Shown: positions 37,956 through 46,920 of the stretch, one piece after another | How positions within the stretch are numbered: position 1 is the stretch's first letter | Layout of the letters: each line of letters starts with the position of its first letter | Assembly: GCA_017991555.1 (NCBI GenBank) | Contig: JAGOQM010000008.1 | Coordinates: 124,001-188,000, forward strand | Source of the DNA: Neisseriaceae bacterium | GTDB taxonomy: Bacteria > Pseudomonadota > Gammaproteobacteria > Burkholderiales > Neisseriaceae | DNA length: 64,000 nt | Reading direction: 5' to 3' | The notes under the pieces: model-generated | What the model saw: the letters and a program-made list of their open reading frames with translations, nothing else | Databases searched by the model: none | What the model was told of the DNA's origin: nothing | Made by a program: the position numbers and the translations under genes

Positions 37956-38046
37956 AGAAGGGTGGCCGAGTGGTTGAAGGCGCACGCCTGGAAAGCGTGT
38001 ATACGTTCATAGCGTATCGAGGGTTCGAATCCCTTTCCTTCTGCCA
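37956..38046 (+). tRNA. tRNA-Ser (anticodon GGA)
   Basis: This 91-base class II tRNA has a long variable arm (ATACGTTCATAGCGTAT). The anticodon stem-loop is CACGC-CTGGAAA-GCGTG, the T loop TTCGAAT, and CCA is encoded. Confidence 0.96.
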
Positions 38047-38054
38047 AAATTGTT

Positions 38055-38088
38055 AATCCCCGTTGATCATGCATCAACGGGGATTTTT
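38055..38088 (+). terminator. terminator of tRNA-Ser
   Basis: AATCCCCGTTGAT and ATCAACGGGGATT form a perfect 13-bp stem around CATGC, followed by T. Confidence 0.9.
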
Positions 38089-38191
38089 CATGTCTGACCC
38101 TATAGAGAACCAATAGGCCTAGGCCTTAACTCTGCGCAAAAAAACGCTGCCTAAGCCTATTCTCTAGGCCCTGCCACCAGCCCACACCACC

Positions 38192-40336
38192 CTACCAACG
38201 GTAAGACAGATTACCAAGCACGTTGCGGCCTTCGCCGTAATAGCAGTAGTTAAGCCCGGCGCAAGAGGCCACGTATTTTTTATCAAACACGTTGTTCACG
38301 CTGATGCTGCCGTGTAATCCTTTAAGCTGGCTCATTAATTTACCGAAATTATAACGTGCAGAAAGGTCTACTAAGGTATAGGCAGGGACTTTCAGCGAGT
38401 TTTCGTTGTCGGCCCAAATGCCATCAATGTACCGAACGCCGGCGCTGACGTCTAAGCCATTTTGCCAACGGTAGTTGGTCCATGCCGACGCCAATAGTCT
38501 GGGCGCCTGATAAGGCGTGTGCCCATCTAAACCGGTGGTGGTATTTTGATACTTGACGTCGTTATAGGTTAAAGCAAACTGAGTGAACCATTGTGGCGTC
38601 ACCTGTAGCTTGGCTTCAAACTCCACCCCTTTAGACTTCACGGAACCAGACGGAATGTAATAATTACCGTTCACCACGCGGTTGGCGACGCCTTCCTGTT
38701 TTAAATCATACAGGGCGAGGGAATACACATTTTCGGTGTTGGGCTGTTGATACTTTAAGCCCGCTTCAACCTGTTTGCTGGTGGTGGGCCCTAACAGCTT
38801 ACCCTCCTGGTCAGAATAGGTGTTGGGGTTAAAGCCTGTACTGTAAGACACAAAGGGCGACAGACCATTTTCAAAGGCATACAACACCGATGCCTGACCG
38901 GTGGTTTTGCTGCCTTTCCAATCAGAGGACGTTACCCCCGTCAGCAAGTCTTCAACCGACGTGTCGACACGGTCATGCCGCAAACCACCGGTCACCACCC
39001 AACGGCCGAGCTTCATTTGGTCTTTGGCGTAAACGCCCAGCTGTTTCAAACGGAAATTTTGCAGGCTCGGATAATCAGAAAAATCATAGTCAAAATTGCC
39101 ATACACGGGATGATTCACGTCTAAGGGCGGCACCGACGTCGCGTACACGCCCCCTGATTTGGTTTTTCGGTGCTGATAGTCACTGCCGGCAATCACCGTG
39201 TGTTGCACTGCGCCAGTTTGAAACACGCCTTCAACATAGTTATCAAAGGCAAATGACTTCAAGCGCTCATCCGCTTGGCTGGCGCCACGAGCCAACTGGT
39301 TGGTGCCCTCTATCCAACCTTGATGCCAGCTTTGCTGACTGCGCACCTTCACGTCCGCATAGCGCAGCTTAGAGCTGAAGCGCCAGTCGTCATTAAATGC
39401 ATGCTTGAACTGATAGCTGTAAATATTTTGGCGACGGTGAAAGTAATCGCTGGGTTCAGAGTCAGAAAAACCCCGTGAGAAAGTATAGCCGTCACGCGCA
39501 TTAATCATGCCTGCCGCAGGTAGGCCACTGTGGTAACCCGCCGCAGGGTCATTTTGAATGTAGGCCTGCAGCAAAAGATTGGTTTGTGGGCTGATGTGCC
39601 AGCTCAGCGATGGGGCAATCGCAAAGCGCTTGCTTTCGTGCCCTTCATTTTGTGAATCAGACAGCTTGGCCAATCCAGTTAGGCGGTAGGCAAGGTCGCC
39701 TGATTCGGTCAGGTTGTCGGTTAAGTCAAAGCTGGCGCCGCGCTGCTTGTCGCTGCCGCCAGACAGGTTCACTTCTCGATAGGTGTCATGCAACGGACGC
39801 TTGGTGGTGGCGTCCACCACCCCACCAGGCGCCGAGCGGCCATAGGTGGCGGAGGCGGGGCCTTTCACCATGTCGATGCGCTCAATAAAATAAGGATCTA
39901 TTTGCATGGAACTATAGGTGTTCGAATCACTGAGTAACTTTTGCCCATCAATCAACACATTGTCGGTCATGTTGTCATTAAAGCCACGCATGCCAATATA
40001 GTCATAGCGGGTGGCGGCGCCCACCAGGCCAGTGAACGCACCGGCAGAATAATTCATCGCTTGAGAAATGGTTTGAGGCCGCTGGTCTTCAAGTTGCTGA
40101 CGCGTCACCACCGACACCATCTGTGCCGTTTCGTTGAGCTTGGTTTTAATTTTGCTTGCGGCGTTACTGGTATTGCTGATGTAGCCATAGGTACGGCCGT
40201 TTAAGTCTTCATTGCTCATCCCGTTGACCACAACGGTTTCTAACTCTGCGCTGTCTTCGCTGGCCAATGCTGTGGTGGCCATGGGCATCATGGCTAAAAT
40301 TAAAACGAGCGGCTTTACCAACAGATGAGGATTCAT
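38192..40336 (-). CDS. TonB-dependent siderophore receptor
   Basis: This 714-residue outer membrane receptor imports a ferric siderophore using TonB energy. It has a signal peptide (to about residue 25), a TonB-box-like ETVVVNG, a plug domain (KLNETAQMVSVVTRQQLEDQRPQTISQAMNYSAGAFTG, then RGFNDNMTDNVLIDG and RIDMVKGPASATYGRSAPGGVVD), and a 22-strand-type barrel ending NVLGNLSYRW. The plug resembles receptors for hydroxamate or catecholate siderophores (FhuA, FpvA, FoxA relatives). The ligand is not clear. No siderophore synthesis or ABC uptake genes are adjacent, so it probably serves xenosiderophores. Confidence 0.9.
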   Translation of the reverse strand: MNPHLLVKPLVLILAMMPMATTALASEDSAELETVVVNGMSNEDLNGRTYGYISNTSNAASKIKTKLNETAQMVSVVTRQQLEDQRPQTISQAMNYSAGAFTGLVGAATRYDYIGMRGFNDNMTDNVLIDGQKLLSDSNTYSSMQIDPYFIERIDMVKGPASATYGRSAPGGVVDATTKRPLHDTYREVNLSGGSDKQRGASFDLTDNLTESGDLAYRLTGLAKLSDSQNEGHESKRFAIAPSLSWHISPQTNLLLQAYIQNDPAAGYHSGLPAAGMINARDGYTFSRGFSDSEPSDYFHRRQNIYSYQFKHAFNDDWRFSSKLRYADVKVRSQQSWHQGWIEGTNQLARGASQADERLKSFAFDNYVEGVFQTGAVQHTVIAGSDYQHRKTKSGGVYATSVPPLDVNHPVYGNFDYDFSDYPSLQNFRLKQLGVYAKDQMKLGRWVVTGGLRHDRVDTSVEDLLTGVTSSDWKGSKTTGQASVLYAFENGLSPFVSYSTGFNPNTYSDQEGKLLGPTTSKQVEAGLKYQQPNTENVYSLALYDLKQEGVANRVVNGNYYIPSGSVKSKGVEFEAKLQVTPQWFTQFALTYNDVKYQNTTTGLDGHTPYQAPRLLASAWTNYRWQNGLDVSAGVRYIDGIWADNENSLKVPAYTLVDLSARYNFGKLMSQLKGLHGSISVNNVFDKKYVASCAGLNYCYYGEGRNVLGNLSYRW

Positions 40337-40375
40337 GATGACTTTCTATCATTTAACTATTTAAAGAAGTTAAAA

Positions 40376-40403
40376 ATTATACCGCAAAGTCTCGAGATGT
40401 AAA
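40376..40403 (-). promoter_or_regulatory. predicted promoter of the siderophore receptor gene
   Basis: On the minus strand, TTTACA (40403-40398), 16 bases, then TATAAT (40381-40376), about 40 bases before the start. The region is A+T-rich. I could not identify a convincing Fur box, although iron control is expected. Confidence 0.5.
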
Positions 40404-40517
40404 TACAAATCATACGCATTACCCGAAGGATCTCTCAATCTGTTTTGATGGTGTCTCATCCTTTGTCTCTGATTTAAACATGGCGGCGAACGCTGGCCTA
40501 GCCCAATGTAACGCCCA

Positions 40518-40548
40518 TAAAAAAGCCCACTATTCGCTAGTGGGCTGA
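40518..40548 (-). terminator. terminator of the fimbrial operon
   Basis: AGCCCACTA pairs with TAGTGGGCT (9 bp). On the minus strand it is followed by six T, 22 bases after the last fimbrial gene. Confidence 0.82.
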
Positions 40549-40570
40549 CCAAGTAGTATAGGCTTACTGC

Positions 40571-41584
40571 TTATTTATAATTGATTCGGTAAATCAAGCT
40601 GGCGTTGAATGGGCCTACCTTTACCTCTCGTCCAGGTATTTTCGTCAGCTTGGCTTCAAAGGTTTTGTCCGCAAAATTATTGCCACTAAACGACACAAAA
40701 GGATAATACTTACCAAAATCCACGCGCTTACCCTGATCGTAAATCCCAATTTGGAGGCCATTATTGAGGTCTAAAAACTGATTATTGACGGTGGCCATCT
40801 TGGGGTCGAGGCGTAAATCAATGCTAAAGGTGTCGGCACAACCACGGCGCACGGCCCGAAGCGTAAAGTTGCGGGTTAGTTCGCCCTGGCTACTAAAATT
40901 GGCGAGGTGTTGCGACCCAAAGTCCACGTCTTGGTTTTCTGGTAAGACGGACACATCCGCCCCACAGGCCAAGAATTTAATGTTGCGCAGGTTGGTCAGG
41001 TCATAACGTAGGTTGGTGCCTTGGACGATGTTCACGCCCTTCACCCCATCAAACTGAAACGCCTGAAACACATTGGGGCCAGCGTAGTTGCCGGTAATAG
41101 GCCGCTCCGCATTGTTGGGCAGCCGGGTCGTTTTTAAATACAGTCGAAACGACACCGGCACGTCGATCCAAGTCGGGCCTTGTGAGGCAATACGGTAGAC
41201 GGTACGGCCGGTATCAAACCGCGCCGATGGGTTGTCTAAGTCTTGCTGAACGGGGCTAATCACTTCAAGACCAAAAGCCAAGCCTGAGGCAGAATCCAAG
41301 TTTGGCCCTCGCGGGTTAAAGTAGAAATAAACGTTTTCATACACCACGTTTTTTTGAACCCGACCACAGTGGGCGGTCACGTTGATGATTTCTGATTCCC
41401 ATATTTTGGTGCCGATGGGGGTGTCCGCAGGAATGCCCAAAGGGCTAATCATGATTTGTTCCAGCGCATTTTGTGCGCCCGAGGTGGCCCCGTTTTTATA
41501 ACAATCTAAGGCCCAGGCCGAAGGCACAGCGCCAAAAAATAAGGCTAGGAATAGGCCTCCGTACTGCTTTAGATAATGCATCAT
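40571..41584 (-). CDS. fimbrial tip adhesin, two-domain
   Basis: This 337-residue secreted protein is predicted to sit at the fimbrial tip and bind the host or surface ligand. A signal peptide ends GAVPSAWA. A unique N-terminal domain (about 25-195), with Cys in LDCYKNG and VTAHCGRV, would be the lectin part. The C-terminal half (FLACGADVSVLPENQDVDFG, then RRGCADTFSIDL and ASLIYRINYK) is a pilin domain with the disulfide pair and the penultimate Tyr expected for donor-strand exchange. The start at 41584 overlaps the upstream chaperone stop (ATGA), with GAGGA 6 bases before it. It is last in the operon, the usual adhesin place. Confidence 0.8.
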   Translation of the reverse strand: MMHYLKQYGGLFLALFFGAVPSAWALDCYKNGATSGAQNALEQIMISPLGIPADTPIGTKIWESEIINVTAHCGRVQKNVVYENVYFYFNPRGPNLDSASGLAFGLEVISPVQQDLDNPSARFDTGRTVYRIASQGPTWIDVPVSFRLYLKTTRLPNNAERPITGNYAGPNVFQAFQFDGVKGVNIVQGTNLRYDLTNLRNIKFLACGADVSVLPENQDVDFGSQHLANFSSQGELTRNFTLRAVRRGCADTFSIDLRLDPKMATVNNQFLDLNNGLQIGIYDQGKRVDFGKYYPFVSFSGNNFADKTFEAKLTKIPGREVKVGPFNASLIYRINYK

Positions 41585-42348
41585 TTCGTATCCTCTTCTG
41601 GTGTCATCAGCTGACAGGATGATTGCCGGCAATCATAGGTCAAGGGTCGAGCGCCACCAAAATCATCCATATAACGTAGGTAAACCTGCGCTTGCGTTGC
41701 TCTGGGTGCCTGATAGGTGGTGGATGAATAGGGTTTTAAAACCAACTCTGAAAATTCGGCAAACGGTGCCGCCTCGCTGTCTCCCAAAGTGGCAATCACG
41801 ATGTGGTAAGGCGTTGGGTTGTCAAACACCAGCTCAGGCCCCAAAACACGAATCGTCATTTGGCGCTGCCACGGCATTGAGGTACCTTTAGACAGGCCCT
41901 TGGGCCGATAAAACAGCTTTAAGCGTGATTGAAAAGCGATTTGCAACACATTGTCACGCTCGCTTTTGGGCGGTACTTCCAAGACGTTCAAATAAAACAA
42001 CGACTCTCGGTCTTGCACCAAGGTGCTTTCGGCGCCAATGCTGGTCACCTGGACCAACGCCATGCCGTTAGGCTCGATACGCTGCAAGGGTGGCAAGGCC
42101 AACAAGGGCCCAGACATTTTTTCGCCGCCTTCGGTTTCCACCCATGACTGCAATAAATAAGGCTTTGCTTGACCATTAACCGCCATAATGCTCACCGATC
42201 GCTCTGTGCCTTCTAAAATCATGCGCGTCCGGTCTAGGTTAACCGAGGCGCTGGCGGGCAAGGCCAGAATGCTCAACCACACACAGCCAAGGATGGTGCT
42301 TAAGGCTTGGCGGCACCAGCCCAGACGATGAGGTTTGTTTATGGTCAT
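41581..42348 (-). CDS. fimbrial periplasmic chaperone (second)
   Basis: This PapD-like chaperone of 255 residues carries fimbrial subunits to the usher. It has a signal peptide (WLSILALPASA) and the G1-strand-forming N-terminal immunoglobulin domain starting VNLDRTRMILEGTERSVSIMAVN. It also has the family signature DRESLFYLNVLEVPPKS and LPPLQRIEPNG (subunit-anchoring Arg region). Start codons are possible at 42363, 42351 or 42348; the last has GGGA 6 bases before it. Placed between a minor pilin and the adhesin, it may serve those two subunits specifically. Confidence 0.87.
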   Translation of the reverse strand: MTINKPHRLGWCRQALSTILGCVWLSILALPASASVNLDRTRMILEGTERSVSIMAVNGQAKPYLLQSWVETEGGEKMSGPLLALPPLQRIEPNGMALVQVTSIGAESTLVQDRESLFYLNVLEVPPKSERDNVLQIAFQSRLKLFYRPKGLSKGTSMPWQRQMTIRVLGPELVFDNPTPYHIVIATLGDSEAAPFAEFSELVLKPYSSTTYQAPRATQAQVYLRYMDDFGGARPLTYDCRQSSCQLMTPEEDTK

Positions 42349-42374
42349 CATTAATCCCAGCATGAATAATAGTC

Positions 42375-42998
42375 TTACAAATAGCTCAGTCGCACATTGA
42401 CGACGGCGCTAAATGCGCCCGCTCTGACTGCGGCCTGAGTGGACTCTAAATCGGCAAAAAACACCAGCGTTTGCGCACCGGGCGCCAGTACATACGCCCG
42501 ATTCGGCTCGTTCATGTTGAATGAGCGGCCAGCTTCGTCACTAAAATGCACCCCGACGCCGACGGCTTCACCAGACCCAGACACTTTTAATAACTTTAGG
42601 TTTCGCTCGTCAGGCTCTCCCACTAGGGTCATCACCACGGCTGACTGCCCGTTTAAAAATCGGTCCGTATTCACACCCTGTGCCAGCGTTTCCAATACTT
42701 GCAGCCGCTGTTTGGGGGGCTCTTGGTTATACGCCCCAATCAGGCAGCCCGTAAAATGCAATTGAAACGGTACTTTTTCGCTTCGAATGCCGGCCTTAGT
42801 CATGCTTTTGGCGCTGATGACTCCGAGGTCGACGCTTTGGGTGGCGGTGTTCATGCTTAACTGGCAGGTGCTGCCTAACAGCACGCCTTGTATCCGAATC
42901 TCCCCCATCGTGCCTGAGATCACCTCATTCGGTAGGGGCGCCGCTGTCGCAAAGCCAACCGACAACAGGGCAGAGATTAAACAACAGAGCTTACGCAT
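42375..42998 (-). CDS. minor fimbrial subunit
   Basis: This 207-residue secreted protein has a signal peptide (LISALLSVGFATA) and an N-terminal extension. A pilin fold follows, with the conserved disulfide Cys residues in VLLGSTCQLSM and LHFTGCLIG, and a C-terminal VNVRLSYL beta-strand with the penultimate Tyr. It probably works as a tip adaptor or initiator. The first in-frame codon is a GTG at 43001, but AAGGA is spaced properly for the ATG at 42998. Confidence 0.82.
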   Translation of the reverse strand: MRKLCCLISALLSVGFATAAPLPNEVISGTMGEIRIQGVLLGSTCQLSMNTATQSVDLGVISAKSMTKAGIRSEKVPFQLHFTGCLIGAYNQEPPKQRLQVLETLAQGVNTDRFLNGQSAVVMTLVGEPDERNLKLLKVSGSGEAVGVGVHFSDEAGRSFNMNEPNRAYVLAPGAQTLVFFADLESTQAAVRAGAFSAVVNVRLSYL

Positions 42999-43029
42999 CA
43001 CAATTCCTTCTCAAGAGGGTCACGCCTGA

Positions 43030-43782
43030 TCAATCCTGCGCGTCATCGGGCTTAGCCACACAACGTTCGCTGGCATCACACTCAAACTTAAGTTCGGGGT
43101 GGCCGCCATAGTCGTTGATGTAACTCAAGACGAATGAGCTGGGGACGTTGGTATTGAGCTTAATTTGCTCGCTGGCAAAAGGCGCCAGCATGAGGCCAGA
43201 AAACCCGGCTAGGTCTTTGCCATTGCGGGCTCGAAAATCACTCGCTAGGCCAGTCATCACAATGTGGAACGGGGTGGGGTTTTCAACCGTCAGCAGCTGG
43301 CCTGACTTTTGAAAGGTCAGCCGCTGTTGCCACACCACCCGTTTGTCTAACACGATGCTTTGGGGCCGATAAAACAGCTTAACCTTGGTGTGTAAGGCCA
43401 GCTGCAACACGTTGGCCTGCTGGCTTTTGGGTGGAATTTCACGCACGTTAAAATAGAACAGGCTTTCACGGTCTTGCGGCAGCAGGCTCACGTCAGGCAT
43501 CGCGCTCACGCGCACCACGCTTCTACTGCCAGGCTCTAAACGCTGTAGCGGCGGCAGCGCCACCAAAGGTGAGGTGATTTTTTGATACTGCTCGTCTTCC
43601 AACCATGACTGCGCCAAAAATGGCAGTTCCTTATTGTCATTGTTTAAGTTAACGCTCACAGACCTCATGTCACCCTCGTAAATCACTCGGGTGCGGTCGA
43701 TGGTGACCGCGGCTTGCGCCCATTGATTGGTGATGAGTAACAGCAGGGCTAGTGCCCCTAAATATTGCCAAAACTTTTGCAT
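43030..43782 (-). CDS. fimbrial periplasmic chaperone (first)
   Basis: This 250-residue PapD-like chaperone has a signal peptide ending WAQA, then AVTIDRTRVIYEGDMRSVSVNLNN, ALPPLQRLEPGSRSVVRVS and the chaperone signature DRESLFYFNVREIPPKS. Two C-terminal Cys (FECDASERCV) form a likely disulfide, as in PapD. It follows the usher and probably handles the main rod subunits. It is clearly related to, but distinct from, the second chaperone. Confidence 0.92.
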   Translation of the reverse strand: MQKFWQYLGALALLLLITNQWAQAAVTIDRTRVIYEGDMRSVSVNLNNDNKELPFLAQSWLEDEQYQKITSPLVALPPLQRLEPGSRSVVRVSAMPDVSLLPQDRESLFYFNVREIPPKSQQANVLQLALHTKVKLFYRPQSIVLDKRVVWQQRLTFQKSGQLLTVENPTPFHIVMTGLASDFRARNGKDLAGFSGLMLAPFASEQIKLNTNVPSSFVLSYINDYGGHPELKFECDASERCVAKPDDAQD

Positions 43783-43811
43783 GGTTGTTCCTAACTATGG
43801 TCGGTTACTGT

Positions 43812-46286
43812 TTATTGACAGGATAAAGTGGTGCTGGCAAAGGTCACGCTGGCCACCGGTACCGTAATTTGGCACTGTGGCTCGCCCCCCCATACCACAC
43901 TGAGCTGCTCGCCTTCTTCTACGCCAGACAAGTAGGCCAAGCCCGACTCGCCGACGATGGCAATGGTGCGGCCACTTTGATTGGTCACCACCGCCCCAAA
44001 CGGCGGCTGCGTTTGGCCATCATCAAGGTCGATGGTGGCCAATAGCTTCTGCCCTTTCACCACGGCCATTTTGCGATAGCCAATGGCTCCTTCGGTTAAG
44101 GTGCCGCTTAGCACGGCGCTGGGCGCATCCACATCATCCGCCAGGCGGTTAATGTCAATTTGGGTCACGCTGTCGGCATAGCTCACAACATTGGGGATGA
44201 CTGCTTTTCCAAAATAGTTGGTCCGTACGCTGCTGTTGCTAATGGGCACGCCCGCGACCTTACCGGTGTCTACCAACACTCGGGCGCCTCCGTTCACCCC
44301 ATCCGGATGCAACGCCACCCCTTTAAGCGTGGCCGTAATGCCGCCACGAATGTCTAAAGCCACACTCTTATAGCCTTTGTCCTGCCAATCGGCGTTAACG
44401 CCAATCGAAGCCAGGCTGGTGTCGCGGTTATAATAACCACGCAAATTGGCCTTTTTGTCCGAGTTCACCCCAGCAGCCACCTGCCAAGACGTGTGATCGC
44501 GGCCGCCGCTAAGGGTGGCACTGTGGTTCAGCTTGCCGTCACTGTTTTGGAGGCTATAACCCACGTTCATGCGCTGTGGCGTGTCCAGCGGCACGGACAC
44601 ATTCAACATAAAGCCTTTAAAGGTGTCGTCATACTGTTTGGTTTGATACGCATTCACGCTCACCGACACGCCCTTCACGCCACCCACGTCAAACATCTTG
44701 CTGGCCGATAGGCTAATGCGATCACGATCGTCATCATTCCAATAGGTCTGTTTGGTTAAGCTTAGGTAGGCCGTTAGGGCTTTTTTACGGTCCAGCGGCC
44801 AAAAGGTTTTACTCGCGGTGAGGGTGTACAGTTCTTTGTCTCGACGAAACGCATCACGCTCGCTGTTGTAGGCATCCAAGAACTGCGACACGGTCATGAA
44901 TTGGCGTTGAGAAAAGCGATAGCCGGCAAAGGTAATTTGCCCATGGAGCTCATCAAACCGTTTGGCGTAGTTCAGGCGAAAGGAATGGCCGCTCACTGAT
45001 TGGCCGTCTGGCAGCTTCGCCGTTGAACGGGTGACGTCGGCAGAAACAGCGCCAAACACCGCTAAGTCTCGGCCCACGCCCATCGCCACGGCTTGATAAT
45101 CTTGGCTGCCCACGGCACCACCAAATAAAGACCAGCTGTTGCTCACCCCCCAAGAGAAATCGGCGGTGGCAATCATGGGGCCTTCAATATGGTGGTCCAT
45201 ATTGGCGGGCCGCCCAAGCGAAACGTTGTAACGCAGCTGCCCCGGCCGGGTTAAATAAGGCACGTTGGCGGTGCCAATTTCGAAGGTTTCAATGCGGCCA
45301 TCGTCGCCTTCAACGGTGACCAACAGCTTACCGCGTACGGCACTGCTTAAATCTTGAATCAAGAAGGGGCCGGTGGGCACGGTGGTTTTGTAAATCACGC
45401 GCCCGTCTTGGCTAACCGTCACCGTCGAATTACTGGTGGCCACGCCCTGAACCTGAGGCGCATAGCCTTGTAGCGATGGCGGCAACATGCGCTCATCGGT
45501 ACGAATATTGGCCCCTAGGTAACGGTAGCCGTCAAACAGGTCAGACTCTAAGTATTGCTCACCCACGGTCAGCCGAGCGGCTATTTTAGGCAGCGCTCGA
45601 TAGGCATAGATCTGACTCCATTTGAAATCTCGTTCCGACTTGCCGCTGTAGCGATAGTCGCTCGCTTGATAGTCTGCGCGCAGGCGCCAGGGCCCTGCGT
45701 TCGCGCCTACGGTGCCATAAACGCTAAAGTCACGATTGGTCTCTCCGCCCTCCATCTTGCTGATGCGGGAGGTGAAATTGTAGTCAATTAAAACCCCGGG
45801 AATGCCTTCGTCCCATAGCTCCGGCGGCGTCCAGTCTGGGTCGTCATACTTTAACCAGGCCTGTGGCACGTTGATGCGTATCGCGGCATCATTAAGGCTG
45901 CCGATGACGGTCACGCCTTCAATATCGCTTAGGTCAACGCACTCGCCATCTTCTGATACTTTAACCTTGGCTTGCACCTCATCTTTAAGCAACATCTTGG
46001 GAATAATGCTTAAAGGTAAGCATGCTTGGCTCTGATTGGGTGCGCCCGCAACAGCACGGTATTCAATGCTCTGCTGTGGCAATACCCGCTTATTAATGTA
46101 CACGTCTAACACATAAGTGCCAGGCATCACGTAGCCGGCTTCTGAGAATCGGCTTAAATCAACGTCATTACGCTCATCTACGTCTAGAATGTCGGTATTA
46201 AATTCAACGGCATGCGCATAAGGCGCACCGAGCCCTATGGCCACGCAGGCGGAAAGCACGTTCATTCTGGGAATAAAATAAGCCAT
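43812..46286 (-). CDS. outer membrane usher protein of chaperone-usher fimbriae
   Basis: This 824-residue usher translocates and polymerises fimbrial subunits. It has a signal peptide (to AHA near residue 26) and an N-terminal periplasmic domain, VEFNTDILDVDERNDVDLSRFSEAGYVMPGTYVLDVYINK, which receives chaperone-subunit complexes. The 24-strand barrel contains a plug (RMLPPSLQGYAPQVQGVATSNSTVTVSQDGRVIYKTTVPTGPF). C-terminal domains follow, with a terminal Cys pair (EPQCQITV and TTLSCQ). The length is normal for the PapC type. All key parts are present, so the system looks functional. Confidence 0.95.
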   Translation of the reverse strand: MAYFIPRMNVLSACVAIGLGAPYAHAVEFNTDILDVDERNDVDLSRFSEAGYVMPGTYVLDVYINKRVLPQQSIEYRAVAGAPNQSQACLPLSIIPKMLLKDEVQAKVKVSEDGECVDLSDIEGVTVIGSLNDAAIRINVPQAWLKYDDPDWTPPELWDEGIPGVLIDYNFTSRISKMEGGETNRDFSVYGTVGANAGPWRLRADYQASDYRYSGKSERDFKWSQIYAYRALPKIAARLTVGEQYLESDLFDGYRYLGANIRTDERMLPPSLQGYAPQVQGVATSNSTVTVSQDGRVIYKTTVPTGPFLIQDLSSAVRGKLLVTVEGDDGRIETFEIGTANVPYLTRPGQLRYNVSLGRPANMDHHIEGPMIATADFSWGVSNSWSLFGGAVGSQDYQAVAMGVGRDLAVFGAVSADVTRSTAKLPDGQSVSGHSFRLNYAKRFDELHGQITFAGYRFSQRQFMTVSQFLDAYNSERDAFRRDKELYTLTASKTFWPLDRKKALTAYLSLTKQTYWNDDDRDRISLSASKMFDVGGVKGVSVSVNAYQTKQYDDTFKGFMLNVSVPLDTPQRMNVGYSLQNSDGKLNHSATLSGGRDHTSWQVAAGVNSDKKANLRGYYNRDTSLASIGVNADWQDKGYKSVALDIRGGITATLKGVALHPDGVNGGARVLVDTGKVAGVPISNSSVRTNYFGKAVIPNVVSYADSVTQIDINRLADDVDAPSAVLSGTLTEGAIGYRKMAVVKGQKLLATIDLDDGQTQPPFGAVVTNQSGRTIAIVGESGLAYLSGVEEGEQLSVVWGGEPQCQITVPVASVTFASTTLSCQ

Positions 46287-46337
46287 GGCTACACAAACCT
46301 ATCGTTAAAAAATACGTGAAAGTAATAAAATCGAAAT

Positions 46338-46862
46338 TTAAAAATATGACACTATAAACTGCAGCGTGGCGGCAAAATGGCCTGCACGCGCTTCGCGTTG
46401 ATTAATGCGCAGCTCAGTAAAAAAGCGTAGGGTGTTGTCGCCTTCGACGATTTCATAATCGCTTAAGGTTTTACCCAAACTGATTTTTTGGCGCTGCTGA
46501 TTAAGTAAAGAAAGATGAACCCCTTTGGCCTCGCCTTGTAGCCCAATCTGATCGGGATAGGTGGCGTCTCGCATGCCGTAAAAGGCGACCTGTGCCAGAG
46601 AAAAACCAGGCTGATCCTTGCGGGCCAGTTCACAATCAACCAGCTGAATTTTGACTTCACGTTGAGGCTGTGTCGTCGCGGTTGCATTGATGTCGCCTAA
46701 GTCAATCAGCTGATGCTGGCTTTCCATGGCCAAACCACACGGCACCACCACAATTTCACCACCAAAGTCGACTTTACCCCGCCCCATATTTTGGGCAGAC
46801 GCTTCGGTCGCTGCGACTAAAAACAGAAACAGGCTGAAATAAACCCTTATTTTGGTGCGCAT
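46338..46862 (-). CDS. fimbrial subunit (minor pilin, possible rod terminator)
   Basis: This 174-residue pilin has a signal peptide ending TEASA, then QNMGRGKVDFGGEIVVVPCGLAMES (donor-strand extension and first Cys) and VQIQLVDCELA-like KIQLVDCEL (second Cys). It ends AATLQFIVSYF. It is second in the operon, where PapH-like terminators or minor subunits are found. AGGAGG 4 bases before the ATG at 46862 is the strongest ribosome site in the operon and lies just behind a terminator-like hairpin. Confidence 0.85.
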   Translation of the reverse strand: MRTKIRVYFSLFLFLVAATEASAQNMGRGKVDFGGEIVVVPCGLAMESQHQLIDLGDINATATTQPQREVKIQLVDCELARKDQPGFSLAQVAFYGMRDATYPDQIGLQGEAKGVHLSLLNQQRQKISLGKTLSDYEIVEGDNTLRFFTELRINQREARAGHFAATLQFIVSYF

Positions 46863-46872
46863 GAGTCCTCCT

Positions 46873-46904
46873 AAAAAGCACGGTATGAATGGCTCATACC
46901 GTGC
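46873..46904 (-). terminator. terminator-like hairpin between the first two pilin genes
   Basis: GCACGGTATGA (46878-46888) pairs perfectly with TCATACCGTGC (46894-46904) around 5 bases. On the minus strand five T follow (46877-46873), directly before the AGGAGG of the next pilin. It should end or protect many transcripts after the major pilin gene, letting some read through. Confidence 0.8.
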
Positions 46905-46920
46905 CTGACAAACCAAGCGG

